From the NCBI RefSeq assembly GCF_039544105.1, contig NZ_BAABLA010000011.1: 64,000 nucleotides of DNA; one strand, given 5' to 3'. This DNA is from Haloechinothrix_A salitolerans (GTDB taxonomy: Bacteria > Actinomycetota > Actinomycetes > Mycobacteriales > Pseudonocardiaceae). How positions within the stretch are numbered: the stretch's first letter is position 1; each line of letters begins with the position of its first letter. This document shows, piece after piece, positions 12,183 through 20,703 of this stretch. Under the pieces are notes generated by a model. It was given only the letters and a program-made list of their open reading frames with translations. It was not told the origin of the DNA and did no database searches. Position numbers and translations under genes: made by a program.

Positions 12183-13187
12183 CTACTCTCGCTTCGCCCG
12201 GCTCGGCGCGACCCGAGGTGGTTCGTTCGGCATCTTCGGATACACCGGAGGCCACGGCGCGTCCATCAACCCGGCCGCCATGTCGCGTTCCGACTGCGCC
12301 AGCAGCGGCTCGATCGACTGCGGCCGGTCGTGATAGCCCTGCCATGGATCGCCGCGCTCAGCCACAAGGTCAGGCACCGTCGCGATCGTGAGCCCGCCGG
12401 GATCGAGGGTCTCCAACTCCTCCCAGGTGATAGGAGCCGACACCTGCGCGCCCACCCGTGGCCGCACGCACCACGCACCGAACACCGTCTTGTGCGGCGC
12501 GTTCTGGTTGAAGTCGACGAACACGCGCTGCCCGCGCTCCTCCTTCCACCACTGCGCGGTCATCTCCTCGGGGTACCGGCGCTCCAGCTCGCGCGCGAGC
12601 GCGACGGCGGCCGCCCGTACCTGGTAGCCGTCCCACCGCGGCTCAAGCGCCACATAGATGTGGAGGCCCCGAGATCCCGACGTCTTCAGCATCGCCTCGA
12701 TGCCATACTCGGCGAGCAACTCTCGTGTCAGTAGGGCGCCACGCGTCAGCTCCGCGTATCCGACACCGGGCGACGGGTCGAGGTCGATGCGTAGTTCGTC
12801 GGCGATGTCGGGCGTCTCGGCGTGGAACGGCCAGACATGAAAGCCCAAGCACCCGAGATTCACCGCCCACAACACATGCGCCATATCGGCCGCGACAAGG
12901 GCGTCACTCGTAGTACCGTTCGGCGTGGCCACCACGGTCGTGCGCAGCCAGGACGGCGCCGACGACGGCACCCGTTTCTGGAACCAGGACTTGCCGCCCG
13001 CGCCCTGGGGGTAGCGCTCCATCAGCAATGGCCGGTTCCGCATCGTCGCCATGAGCGGCTCGGCGACCGCCTGGTAGTAGCGCACCAAGTCCAGCTTTGT
13101 CTCTCCGCGCCGCGAGAAGTACACCTTGTGCGGGTTCGAGATCGTCACCTCGGTGCCATCGACGTCCAGCGTGATCGCGTCGGCCAT
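12183..13187 (-). CDS. LigD-type DNA polymerase/primase domain protein (PolDom)
   Basis: This stand-alone archaeo-eukaryotic-primase-like polymerase is the type that fills gaps or adds nucleotides during non-homologous end joining. The ATG at 13187 follows GGGGGAG and gives 334 residues, matching single-domain actinobacterial PolDom proteins. The metal-binding motif RIDLDPSPG, the SGSRGLHIY nucleotide-binding motif and the later VFVDFNQN acidic motif are present. No ligase or phosphoesterase domain is attached. The ligase gene upstream at 13198 is 10 bases away and in the same direction, so the two form an operon-like repair pair resembling the mycobacterial Rv3730c/Rv3731 arrangement. No ku gene is in the window. 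Confidence 0.92.
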   Translation of the reverse strand: MADAITLDVDGTEVTISNPHKVYFSRRGETKLDLVRYYQAVAEPLMATMRNRPLLMERYPQGAGGKSWFQKRVPSSAPSWLRTTVVATPNGTTSDALVAADMAHVLWAVNLGCLGFHVWPFHAETPDIADELRIDLDPSPGVGYAELTRGALLTRELLAEYGIEAMLKTSGSRGLHIYVALEPRWDGYQVRAAAVALARELERRYPEEMTAQWWKEERGQRVFVDFNQNAPHKTVFGAWCVRPRVGAQVSAPITWEELETLDPGGLTIATVPDLVAERGDPWQGYHDRPQSIEPLLAQSERDMAAGLMDAPWPPVYPKMPNEPPRVAPSRAKRE

Positions 13188-13197
13188 CCGCTCCCCC

Positions 13198-14274
13198 TCA
13201 TGCCCGCTGTTCGGTGAAGATCTCGGCGAGCTCTGCCGGTGCGACCTCATCGAGCTGGCCGTAGGTGCAGGACTCCGGGGTGCGGTCGGACCGGAAGCGC
13301 ACCAGCCTGCCGCCGTGCCGGAACCGCCCCGCCATGACGTGCTCGTAGCGCACCTCCGCGACGAGTTCCGGCCGCAACGGTTCCCAGGAAAGGTCCTTGC
13401 CCGCGCTCCATCGGCTCAGCCCGCCCGGCATCCGGCCCTCGGTATGCGCCTCGGCCTCGGCCCAACGACGCCACGGGTGCCCGTGCAGCGCGCGCTCTCT
13501 GAGTGGAGCCAGTTCGTCGACCAGTTCCCGTCGTCGCTTGGCGGTTAAGCTGCTGGCGACGCCGACGTGATGCAACGTTCCCGCGTCGTCGTAGAGGCCA
13601 AGCAACAGCGAGCCGACGCCCTCGCCGTCCTTGTGCCAGCGGAATCCGGCGACCACGCAGTCGGCGGTGCGCTCGTGCTTCACCTTGACCATGACGCGCT
13701 TGTCCTGCGCGTAGGTGACGTCGAGCGGCTTCGCCATCACGCCGTCGAACCCAGCACCCTCGAACCGGGTGAACCAGTCCTCCGCCACGTCCGGGTCCTC
13801 GGTGAGCGGAGTGAGGTGCACCCGGGACAACTCGGCGTCAAGGACGTCCGCGAGCAACGCGCGACGTTTGCGGAACGGCTCGTCGGTGAGATCGTCGTCG
13901 CCGAGCGCGAGCAGGTCGAATGCCACGAAGCTAGCCGGAGTCTCGACGGACAGTTTGCGGATGCGGGAGGCGGCCGGATGCACCCGGTTCCGCAGCGCGT
14001 CGAAGTCCAGCCCGTGCTCGGTGACAAGCACGATCTCGCCGTCGACGACGCAGCGCGGCGGCAGTGCCTCGGCGAGCAACTCGACCAGCTCAGGAAAGTA
14101 CCTGGTCAGCGGCCGGTCATTACGGGAGCCGAGCTCGATCTCGTCGCCGTCACGGAACACCACGCAACGGAAGCCGTCCCACTTCGGCTCGTAGGCCAGC
14201 CCCTCGGTGCGCGGTACCTCGCGGACCGCCTTGGCCAGCATCGGCTTGACCGGCGGCATGACTGGTAGATCCAC
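13198..14274 (-). CDS. ligC: ATP-dependent DNA ligase, LigC type
   Basis: This single-subunit ligase seals nicks through a lysine-AMP intermediate. The nucleophile lies in YEPKWDGFR (K31 with the start used). Motif III-like VDGEIV, motif IV-like FDGVMAKP and motif V-like VMVKVKHERTADCV follow in order, then an OB-fold region. The start is uncertain: a GTG at 14274 gives MDLPVMPP, like mycobacterial LigC, while ATGs exist at 14259 and 14298. It is co-directional with the PolDom gene downstream, which suggests joint action in end joining or excision repair. Confidence 0.92.
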   Translation of the reverse strand: MDLPVMPPVKPMLAKAVREVPRTEGLAYEPKWDGFRCVVFRDGDEIELGSRNDRPLTRYFPELVELLAEALPPRCVVDGEIVLVTEHGLDFDALRNRVHPAASRIRKLSVETPASFVAFDLLALGDDDLTDEPFRKRRALLADVLDAELSRVHLTPLTEDPDVAEDWFTRFEGAGFDGVMAKPLDVTYAQDKRVMVKVKHERTADCVVAGFRWHKDGEGVGSLLLGLYDDAGTLHHVGVASSLTAKRRRELVDELAPLRERALHGHPWRRWAEAEAHTEGRMPGGLSRWSAGKDLSWEPLRPELVAEVRYEHVMAGRFRHGGRLVRFRSDRTPESCTYGQLDEVAPAELAEIFTEQRA

Positions 14275-14340
14275 GAGGCACAGCGTATTCCCCGGCACCG
14301 ACAGTTCGCGCGGTTTTCGCTCGCTCGGTTCAGCCTCGGC

Positions 14341-15087
14341 TCACCCTTCGCCCTCGGCGTCCGCGACGAACAGCGAACCGCAGGTCGCGCCGCCATCGAT
14401 GATGAACTCCGCGCCGGTGGTGTAGGTCGCCTCGGTGGCGATGAAATACGCCATCCGCGCGACCTCGTCCGGGTCACCGAACCGGGGGATCGGCTGCGCC
14501 GCGGTCATGGTGTCGTCGAATCCGGCGGTCATCGGAGTGCGAATCGGACCAGGGTGGATCGAGCACACCCGTACGCCGTCCGGCGCCAGTTCCAGCGCGG
14601 CGGTCTTGGTCAGCCCGCGCAGTCCCCACTTGCTCGCGGTGTAGGCCCCGAGGTTGGCGTAGCCCATCAGCCCCGCAGTCGAGGAGATGTTGATGACCAC
14701 GCCGCCCGCGCGCCGCAGCGACGACCCGAACACATGCATCCCGAGCCATGGCCCGACCAGGTTGATGTCGAGCACCCGCTGAAACGCCTTGGGCTCCTGC
14801 TCCTCGATCGTGCCGAACGCGACGATCCCGGCGTTGTTCACCAACACGTCTAGCGCACCGTGCCGTTCGATCTCGTCGCGCGCGGCGCGCCAATCATTCT
14901 CCTCGGTGACGTCGAGGTGCAGGTAACGCACCCGCTCGCCTAGCGCGGCGGCGAGGTCGGCACCCTCGTCGTCGAGCAGATCCGCGACGAAAACCTCCGC
15001 ACCCTTGCCAGCGAAGAGCCGAGCGATGGCGGCACCGATGCCCCGCGAGCCGCCGGTGACCAGCACCCTCATGTTGTTTGTTGTCAT
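14341..15087 (-). CDS. SDR-family NAD(P)-dependent oxidoreductase
   Basis: This is a classical short-chain dehydrogenase of 248 residues. The ATG at 15087 follows AGGAGGGG. The Rossmann motif TGGSRGIG is at residues 11-18, DVTEENDW and NNAG follow, and the catalytic Ser and YTASK are in INISSTAG...AYTASKWG. It ends in a G-rich tail (IDGGATCG) typical of 3-alpha/20-beta-hydroxysteroid dehydrogenase-like members. Substrate is unknown. It lies just downstream of the Acg-type gene and could be co-transcribed (16-nt gap). Confidence 0.93.
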   Translation of the reverse strand: MTTNNMRVLVTGGSRGIGAAIARLFAGKGAEVFVADLLDDEGADLAAALGERVRYLHLDVTEENDWRAARDEIERHGALDVLVNNAGIVAFGTIEEQEPKAFQRVLDINLVGPWLGMHVFGSSLRRAGGVVINISSTAGLMGYANLGAYTASKWGLRGLTKTAALELAPDGVRVCSIHPGPIRTPMTAGFDDTMTAAQPIPRFGDPDEVARMAYFIATEATYTTGAEFIIDGGATCGSLFVADAEGEG

Positions 15088-15103
15088 GTCCCCTCCTGGG
15101 TCC

Positions 15104-16072
15104 CTAGTGGGTTGGCGCGTGCAGCCGTTCCCTGACGTCTCGCTGCCGTGCCTTGATGACCGCTTCCGGACGGCCGATGCGCAGCAGCACCTGCGGGTAA
15201 CCCGCGAGGCCGAGCCGGTCGACCATGCCGGAGCGGACCTCGCTCAGGTGCAGTGCCTGGGTGAGCACCGCACCGGCGAGGCCGTCGGAGACCGCGGCGA
15301 GCCAGGCACGCTGCATCGCTTCCCCCGCGCGCACATGATCGACGGGAGTATCGGTGTCGCTGACGACGACGAACAGGGTTTCCTCGGCGAGCCGCCGAGC
15401 CAGCGTAGGTACGTCAGGCAGCCGGGTATCCGTGCTGACCAACCCCGCCCACGGCAGGGTGTCCCTCGGCCTGGCACCGCGGTGCCCATCTGAGCCGCCG
15501 ATGTAGCGCGCATAGCGGCGGGTCCATGCGTCGAGTTCGCGTTGGTAGCCCTTGTCGGCACGCAGAACGTCCGCGGCGTAGCAGAGCAGGGTCGCCAACG
15601 CCCGGCACTCGTCTCGCTCGACCCGCCGTAGCCGCACGCCATCGCCCGCCGCGGCGCTGACGACGCCCACTATCTCGGCCTCGGTGACCGGATCCGGCAG
15701 GAACGGCTTGCGATAGCTCCGTCGGCGAAACATCGACCAGTAGCTGGCGAGCTCGGTTTCGGTGGCCGGTTGACGCGCGGTCGTCGTCAGCCGCGCGACG
15801 AGGTCGCCTCGGCGTTCCGGGTACAGCGTGACGTCGAACCGCCAGCCGAGCGAGCGGACAGCGAGCCGCAGGTTGGCCAGTGCGGCGCCGCAGGAGATCA
15901 GCCGATCCCGCCCGGTGGGGTCGTGGTGCGGTAGCGATCGTTCGACGTTCTCGTAGAGATCGGCCCGGTGCTCGCGCGTCTCGAGGATCCACGGCATCGT
16001 GTCGTGCACCGAGGGGGCGTTGCTGACGGCGCGCACCAGCACCCCGACTTCCGCGCGTGTCCATGCGCTCAT
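15104..16072 (-). CDS. Acg-family FMN-binding nitroreductase-like protein
   Basis: The ATG at 16072 follows GAAGGAG with an 8-nt spacer and gives 322 residues. The protein resembles the Acg (Rv2032) group of DosR-regulated nitroreductase-fold proteins: an early SNAPSVHDTMPW motif, RLISCGAALANLRLAVRSLGW, and RSYRKPFLPDPV. Mycobacterial Acg is thought to sequester flavin rather than reduce nitro compounds. It is divergent from a PPOX-fold gene with a DosR-like box between them. The open frame extends upstream to 16216, but the ribosome site supports 16072. Confidence 0.9.
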   Translation of the reverse strand: MSAWTRAEVGVLVRAVSNAPSVHDTMPWILETREHRADLYENVERSLPHHDPTGRDRLISCGAALANLRLAVRSLGWRFDVTLYPERRGDLVARLTTTARQPATETELASYWSMFRRRSYRKPFLPDPVTEAEIVGVVSAAAGDGVRLRRVERDECRALATLLCYAADVLRADKGYQRELDAWTRRYARYIGGSDGHRGARPRDTLPWAGLVSTDTRLPDVPTLARRLAEETLFVVVSDTDTPVDHVRAGEAMQRAWLAAVSDGLAGAVLTQALHLSEVRSGMVDRLGLAGYPQVLLRIGRPEAVIKARQRDVRERLHAPTH

Positions 16073-16153
16073 GACCACAGCTCCTTCACCCGTCCGACCG
16101 GGTCCACACTCATCGGGACGTGCGCGGCGGTGCAGAGGCTTCCGGTGGCTGTA

Positions 16154-16173
16154 TCGGGGCCGTTCGTCCCGAA
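16154..16173. promoter_or_regulatory. DosR/DevR-like box in the Acg-PPOX divergent promoter
   Basis: TCGGGGCCGTTCGTCCCGAA matches the mycobacterial DosR consensus TTSGGGACTWWAGTCCCSAA at about 16 of 20 positions, including both GGG and CCC triplets and the AA end. It is 82 bp upstream of the Acg-type ATG and 163 bp upstream of the PPOX ATG. The flanking families are classic DosR targets. The binding protein is not in this window. Confidence 0.6.
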
Positions 16174-16335
16174 CCGGACGCCACGAACCGGACGACTCAC
16201 CGAGCGGTGCTGTCATCGATTCCTGATCAGCAGGTGACTTTCTGCCCTAGCACGGCGCCGCGGTAGCTCAGGATGCTGGAGTCATCACGGGATGTCGCGA
16301 TGTCGGCATTCCCCGGGACAACGACAGGAATCAGC

Positions 16336-16767
16336 ATGCACAGTGACCCGAAGCGACTGCGCGAGCTGCCGCCCGCCACCGCGCTGCGCCTTCTCGGGTC
16401 CGTCCCTATCGGCAGGATCGTGTTCACCGCACACGCCTTACCCGCCATCCGGCCGGTCAACCATGTGCTCGTCGATGGCGATGTCGTACTGCGTTGTCAC
16501 GCTGGTGCCGCGTTGCTCGGCGCCATTGGCCAGGTTGTCGCCTACGAGGCGGACGACATCGATCCCGAAACCCACGCGGGATGGAGCGTGATCGTCACCG
16601 GCAAGGCCGATGAGGTCACCGGCGCCGACGAGGTGGCTCACTACGAGCGCCTGCTGCGCCCGCACGTCGACCTGACGATGGAGCACGTCGTGCGCATCTC
16701 TCCGGAGATCATCACCGGTTTCGAACTGACCGACGTCACCCAGGACGCGAAAGACCTCATCGCCTGA
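16336..16767 (+). CDS. Pyridoxamine 5'-phosphate oxidase-fold flavin protein
   Basis: The ATG at 16336 follows AGGA with a 6-nt spacer and gives 143 residues. The split-barrel family is recognisable from LGSVPIGRIVFTAHALPAIRPVNHV, the middle HAGAALLGAIGQVVAYEADDID and WSVIVTGKADEV. Such small actinobacterial PPOX proteins bind FMN, F420 or heme; which one cannot be told. It is divergent from the Acg-type gene and probably co-regulated through the DosR-like box. It converges with the Usp gene, with 5 bases between stops. Confidence 0.88.
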   Translation: MHSDPKRLRELPPATALRLLGSVPIGRIVFTAHALPAIRPVNHVLVDGDVVLRCHAGAALLGAIGQVVAYEADDIDPETHAGWSVIVTGKADEVTGADEVAHYERLLRPHVDLTMEHVVRISPEIITGFELTDVTQDAKDLIA

Positions 16768-16772
16768 GCCGC

Positions 16773-17693
16773 TCAGCCCACCGTCGAACGCACCATCGCG
16801 ACCGGGCAGTGGGCGTGGTGCAAGACCGACTGACTGGTCGAGCCCAAACTGAGCCCGGCGAGGGCGCTCTTACCGCTGGTACCGACCACGATGAGTTGTG
16901 CCGCCCTCGCCTCGGAGAGCAGACACTTCGCTGGTTTACCCCTACGCACCCTGCTGTCCACATCGACATCCGGATAGCGCTCCCGCCAGCCGGCGAGCCG
17001 CTCGGCGAGTAGCCGGTGCTCGGCGTCGACGACGTCCTGTTCGGACAGCCGCATCGGGTAGTCGGGCCAACCGGTTTCGATGGTCGCCTCATTCCAGACA
17101 TGCACCGCCATCAGATCGACGCCGCGCACAGCGGCGGCCTCGAATCCGAACCCGAGCGCGGCGTCGCTGAGCGGGCCGCGACCGACGCCGACGGCGACCG
17201 GCCCGCGCTCGGTATGGGCGTAGTCGTCACGATCACGCTCCTTGGCTGCCGGGGTGACGACGACGGGACACCGCGCCCCCGCCGCGACGGTCAACGCGAC
17301 CGACCCGACGAGCAGGCTCGTGAACCCGCCGACGCCGCGTGAACCGATGACGATCAGTCGCGCCGAGTCGGACGCGTCGATCATCTCCTCGGCAGGGTGC
17401 CCCTCACGCTGCTCCGATCGGACAACAACGTCCGGCGTCACCTCGGCCACGAGATGCTCCGCCTCGGAGAGGTACTCCTTGCCGCAGTCCGCGAGCGCCT
17501 CCGCGACACCGCGTGGCAGCGCGACGCGGCCGTGCCTGATCGGCGGTGGGTGACAGACATGCACCAGGCGCAGTGGCGCGGCATGGCGTCTCGCCTCAAG
17601 AGCCGCCCAGTGCACCGCCCACAGCGAGGAATCCGACCCGTCGACGCCCGCCACGATGTCGTGGTGCGCCGCGGTGTCGCTCACGTTGGTCAT
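16773..17693 (-). CDS. Tandem universal stress protein
   Basis: A cytoplasmic two-domain Usp protein of 306 residues; the ATG at 17693 follows GGGAG. Domain 1 (about 10-150) opens with IVAGVDGSDSSLWAV and ends with GSRGVGGFTSLLVGSVA; domain 2 (about 160-305) ends with GTSGKSALAGLSLGSTSQ. Both keep the G-x2-G-x9-G-S/T ATP-binding motif. Tandem Usps of this type are prominent members of mycobacterial dormancy regulons, which fits the neighbours. No DosR-like box was found directly upstream of this gene. Confidence 0.92.
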   Translation of the reverse strand: MTNVSDTAAHHDIVAGVDGSDSSLWAVHWAALEARRHAAPLRLVHVCHPPPIRHGRVALPRGVAEALADCGKEYLSEAEHLVAEVTPDVVVRSEQREGHPAEEMIDASDSARLIVIGSRGVGGFTSLLVGSVALTVAAGARCPVVVTPAAKERDRDDYAHTERGPVAVGVGRGPLSDAALGFGFEAAAVRGVDLMAVHVWNEATIETGWPDYPMRLSEQDVVDAEHRLLAERLAGWRERYPDVDVDSRVRRGKPAKCLLSEARAAQLIVVGTSGKSALAGLSLGSTSQSVLHHAHCPVAMVRSTVG

Positions 17694-17789
17694 GGCGTGC
17701 TCCCGTCAGCGCGATCGGCTGCTAGCGGTGTGTAGTGGATACCCTCACCCGGCGGAGGTCACACTCCGGCGACCGGCATACCGAGCCGC

Positions 17790-17990
17790 TCAGATGCCGA
17801 AGAGGTGCGGACGGAACCGCTGCCCGTATGGGTCGGTCAACGCCGACCGGAACGTTTCGCTCCAAGCCATCCCGGAGTCCCAGTCCGCGCCATCATCCTC
17901 GTGCTCCACGGTCTGGGCGTCAGCATCGGGCTGTCCCTGGCGCCAGTGCGGCACTGGCACTACGGCGGCGAGTGTCTCGGTCGTACTCAT
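17790..17990 (-). CDS. Hypothetical 66-aa protein
   Basis: An ATG at 17990 preceded by TTGGAGG gives a 66-residue protein. It has acidic patches (EHEDDGADWDSG) and a C-terminus rich in aromatic and basic residues (WSETFRSALTDPYG). There are no membrane segments or known domain. The strong ribosome site makes it a likely real gene; the frame is open further upstream but without support. It lies between the Usp gene and the divergent iniR-like gene. Confidence 0.6.
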   Translation of the reverse strand: MSTTETLAAVVPVPHWRQGQPDADAQTVEHEDDGADWDSGMAWSETFRSALTDPYGQRFRPHLFGI

Positions 17991-18192
17991 CACATGCCTC
18001 CAACGTCGGCCCTGACGGTAAGCGGCCAGGAGCGCTCGTCGACAGAGTCGAAATGCCTCATTTGGCGGGGCCACGCGGGACCGCTGGCGACGACGTCCCG
18101 ATACCGCGCCACGCCGGGCCTGCGCATAACCGTCTGTCAGGCGCTAATCTCGCAGCACGAACAGACCGCCCGTATCAGGCAGGACAGGGAGC

Positions 18193-20526
18193 ATGAGCGA
18201 GCAGGTAAGGGTGATCGTCGGAGTGGACGGCTCCGGCCGCAGCCACCGACTCCGGCAGCTCGCCGCCCATCACGATGGCCCCGTCCACACCATCCCACCC
18301 ACGATCACGACAGACGATCTAGCACGACTGCTCGACGACGCGGACGATGGCACCCTGGTCGCCGTCGACGACGTCCACCTACTCGAGCCAGCACCATTGC
18401 GGCTGCTGACCACGGCGGCGGCCAACGGGGTCGACGTCGTCGCCACCAGGCGACCATCGCTGCCGTCGCCGGAACTCGCCGCGCTGGACGCCGCGCTCTG
18501 CGCCAGAGGCACGCTGGAATGGCTCGGCCCGCTGGACGAGACCGCCGTCGCGGCGCTGCTCCCCCGCGTCGACCACACCACGATCAGTGCGGTGCGTACC
18601 GCGACCGGCGGCCTGCCCGCACTCGTCATGGCCGTGTCCCCGGAAAGGCCCGCAAGCGCGACGCCCGCGTTGGTCGCACGTGTGCAGCGCACACTCACAC
18701 TCCTCGGACCGGAGGCCACGCGGCTGGCGCGACTCCTCGCGCTCGGCATCGAGCTCCCAGACGACGCCCGCTGCCACGCGCTCGACGTCGACCGCGCACG
18801 GCTGGCGGAAGCGATGCACCGCTTGCGCGACGCCGGGCTGCTCGCCGAGGACGCCGATCATCTGATCCCGGTCATCGCGCACGCCGTGCTCGCCGAACTC
18901 GCGCCCGCCGAGATCCGAGCGCGGTATGCCGACGCCGCCAACGCCCTGCGCGCACTCGGCAGCGGCGCGGTCGCGGTGGCCGACACACTGGCTGCCGCCG
19001 ATGCTCGCGGTGCCGAAGCGGCGACGGCGTATGTAGCAGCCGCGGACACGCTGCGGTTCACCGCTCCCGCTATGGCGGTGCGGTGGTACGAGCACGCACT
19101 CAACGCGGGCGCCGACCTGGACTCGCTCGCGCTCGGCCGTGCGGAGGCCGCGGCGATGCTCGGCGAGCCGATCGACCCGGACCTGCGCGCGGACACCCCT
19201 CACCAGCGCCACCGCAGAGCACTGCTCATGGGCGCGAGCGCTGCTCATGATGGCCGCCAAGACCGAGCCGCTCAGGCACTGCTCACCACTGACTCACCAG
19301 GTCAGGTACTCGCGGTCGCTTCCCTCGTGGCGACCGGCGACATCGACACGGCACGAGACGTCGCCAAGCACGACGCGCCACCGAGCCTTCGGCTACTGGC
19401 CGATGCCGCGCTCGCACTGCCGGAACCAGCCGACGCGCTGCCCGCGTTCATCGAGGCGGCTGAGGCGGCCGAACGCGCCGACCCGGAGTACGTGCTGCCC
19501 GACACCCCACACGCCATCGGAGCACTCGCCGCCGTCACCGCGGGTGACGCCGCCACCGCGGAGCACCTACTTGAGCGCGCACTACACACCAAGACCGGCG
19601 GACCGGTCGCCGACACACGGCACCGCATCCTCCTCTCCTGGATCCAGTTGCGCACCGGGCGCTACGAGCCGGCCATCGCCGAATCGCGGCGGCTCAGCCA
19701 GCTCCAGCTCGGCGGCAGAGAGCGGCTCCTGCTCGCCGCGGTGACAGCCGGGCTGGCCCGGCGCACCGGTGACATCGCCCAGCTGCGTGCCGCTTGGCAC
19801 CAGGCAGAGCCGGTGCTGGCGCGCCGCGCCGTCGACCTCCTACACATCGAGCCACTCGAGGAACTGCTGGTCGCGGCGGCCCGGCTCAAGCAGCACGACC
19901 GGACAACGACGACACTTGCCCACCTGCGAGCCATACTCGACCGCTGCGGGCATCCCCCGACGTGGGCCGTCACGCTCGGCTGGGTTCGCTGCCAGGTCGC
20001 CGTCGCCGCCGAGGATGCCGAGGCCACGGCGACCGCGGCACGTGACATGAGCGGTCACGACGCGCCAGGACGCAGGCAGCGAGCACAGCAGGCAGCCGCC
20101 CGCCGCTGGGCCGACGTCATGGCGGGCATCGTCGAGGCCGACACCGTACTCACCACCGCCGCTGACCTCGCGGTCGCCGAACTGCCATGGGAGGCGTCCC
20201 GGCTCGCGGGCGGCGCCGCGATCAGGACGTCCGAACCGGCGACCACGCGACGGCTGCTCGAACGCGCCAGAGAACTCGCCGACCTCGACGCGCTCACCGG
20301 CGGGGAGACCACCGCCGCGCGCACGGGCACGCTGTCCGAACGAGAGGTCGATGTCGCGCGGATGGTGCTCGCGGGCCGCACACATCGGGAGATCGGCGCG
20401 CAGCTCTACGTCTCCCCCAAAACCGTCGAGCACCATGTGGCGCGCATCCGTACCAAGCTCGGCGCCACCAGCAGGGCGGAGCTGCTCGCCGCGCTGCGCG
20501 ATGAGTTAGGCGATGACCAGGCGTGA
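18193..20526 (+). CDS. iniR: LuxR-type regulator of the ini locus (IniR-like)
   Basis: A 777-residue regulator. The C-terminal LuxR/GerE helix-turn-helix (about 712-770) reads TLSEREVDVARMVLAGRTHREIG, then YVSPKTVEHHVARI. The long middle is Ala/Arg-rich helical repeat resembling TPR. The N-terminus looks like a reduced STAND/AAA module: VGVDGSGRSHRL stands where a Walker A would be but lacks the GKT/S ending, and VAVDDVHLL resembles Walker B. Its place directly upstream of iniB in the same direction resembles mycobacterial Rv0339c (IniR), which controls iniBAC; the symbol is by that analogy. A CGGGAC/GTCCCG inverted repeat (18076-18100) lies about 95 bp upstream of its ATG. Confidence 0.82.
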   Translation: MSEQVRVIVGVDGSGRSHRLRQLAAHHDGPVHTIPPTITTDDLARLLDDADDGTLVAVDDVHLLEPAPLRLLTTAAANGVDVVATRRPSLPSPELAALDAALCARGTLEWLGPLDETAVAALLPRVDHTTISAVRTATGGLPALVMAVSPERPASATPALVARVQRTLTLLGPEATRLARLLALGIELPDDARCHALDVDRARLAEAMHRLRDAGLLAEDADHLIPVIAHAVLAELAPAEIRARYADAANALRALGSGAVAVADTLAAADARGAEAATAYVAAADTLRFTAPAMAVRWYEHALNAGADLDSLALGRAEAAAMLGEPIDPDLRADTPHQRHRRALLMGASAAHDGRQDRAAQALLTTDSPGQVLAVASLVATGDIDTARDVAKHDAPPSLRLLADAALALPEPADALPAFIEAAEAAERADPEYVLPDTPHAIGALAAVTAGDAATAEHLLERALHTKTGGPVADTRHRILLSWIQLRTGRYEPAIAESRRLSQLQLGGRERLLLAAVTAGLARRTGDIAQLRAAWHQAEPVLARRAVDLLHIEPLEELLVAAARLKQHDRTTTTLAHLRAILDRCGHPPTWAVTLGWVRCQVAVAAEDAEATATAARDMSGHDAPGRRQRAQQAAARRWADVMAGIVEADTVLTTAADLAVAELPWEASRLAGGAAIRTSEPATTRRLLERARELADLDALTGGETTAARTGTLSEREVDVARMVLAGRTHREIGAQLYVSPKTVEHHVARIRTKLGATSRAELLAALRDELGDDQA

Positions 20527-20616
20527 CTCCGCCGGACACACCGCGAGCGATGAGGGCTTAAGCCTCTAGTCGAAGGGCCCCCTAGCGGCGTCTGCTGAGC
20601 ATGGGGGTTTTCCCGA

Positions 20617-20669
20617 TGTGGCGCGGGGTGATGGACCCGCATTGTTGTCTCATCACCCGCTCCGCCACA
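20617..20669 (+). promoter_or_regulatory. Long imperfect hairpin/inverted repeat upstream of iniB
   Basis: TGTGGCG (20617-20623) and GGGTGATG (20626-20633) pair with CATCACCC (20651-20658) and CGCCACA (20663-20669), a 15-bp interrupted stem with a 17-nt loop. The structure ends 34 bases before the iniB ATG, so it lies in the promoter or the 5' leader. No T-run follows, so it does not look like a simple terminator of iniR. It could be an IniR operator or a leader structure controlling iniB. Confidence 0.55.
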
Positions 20670-20703
20670 CCGGCAGCGGAGCACCAACCGAAGGAGACCA
20701 GTC

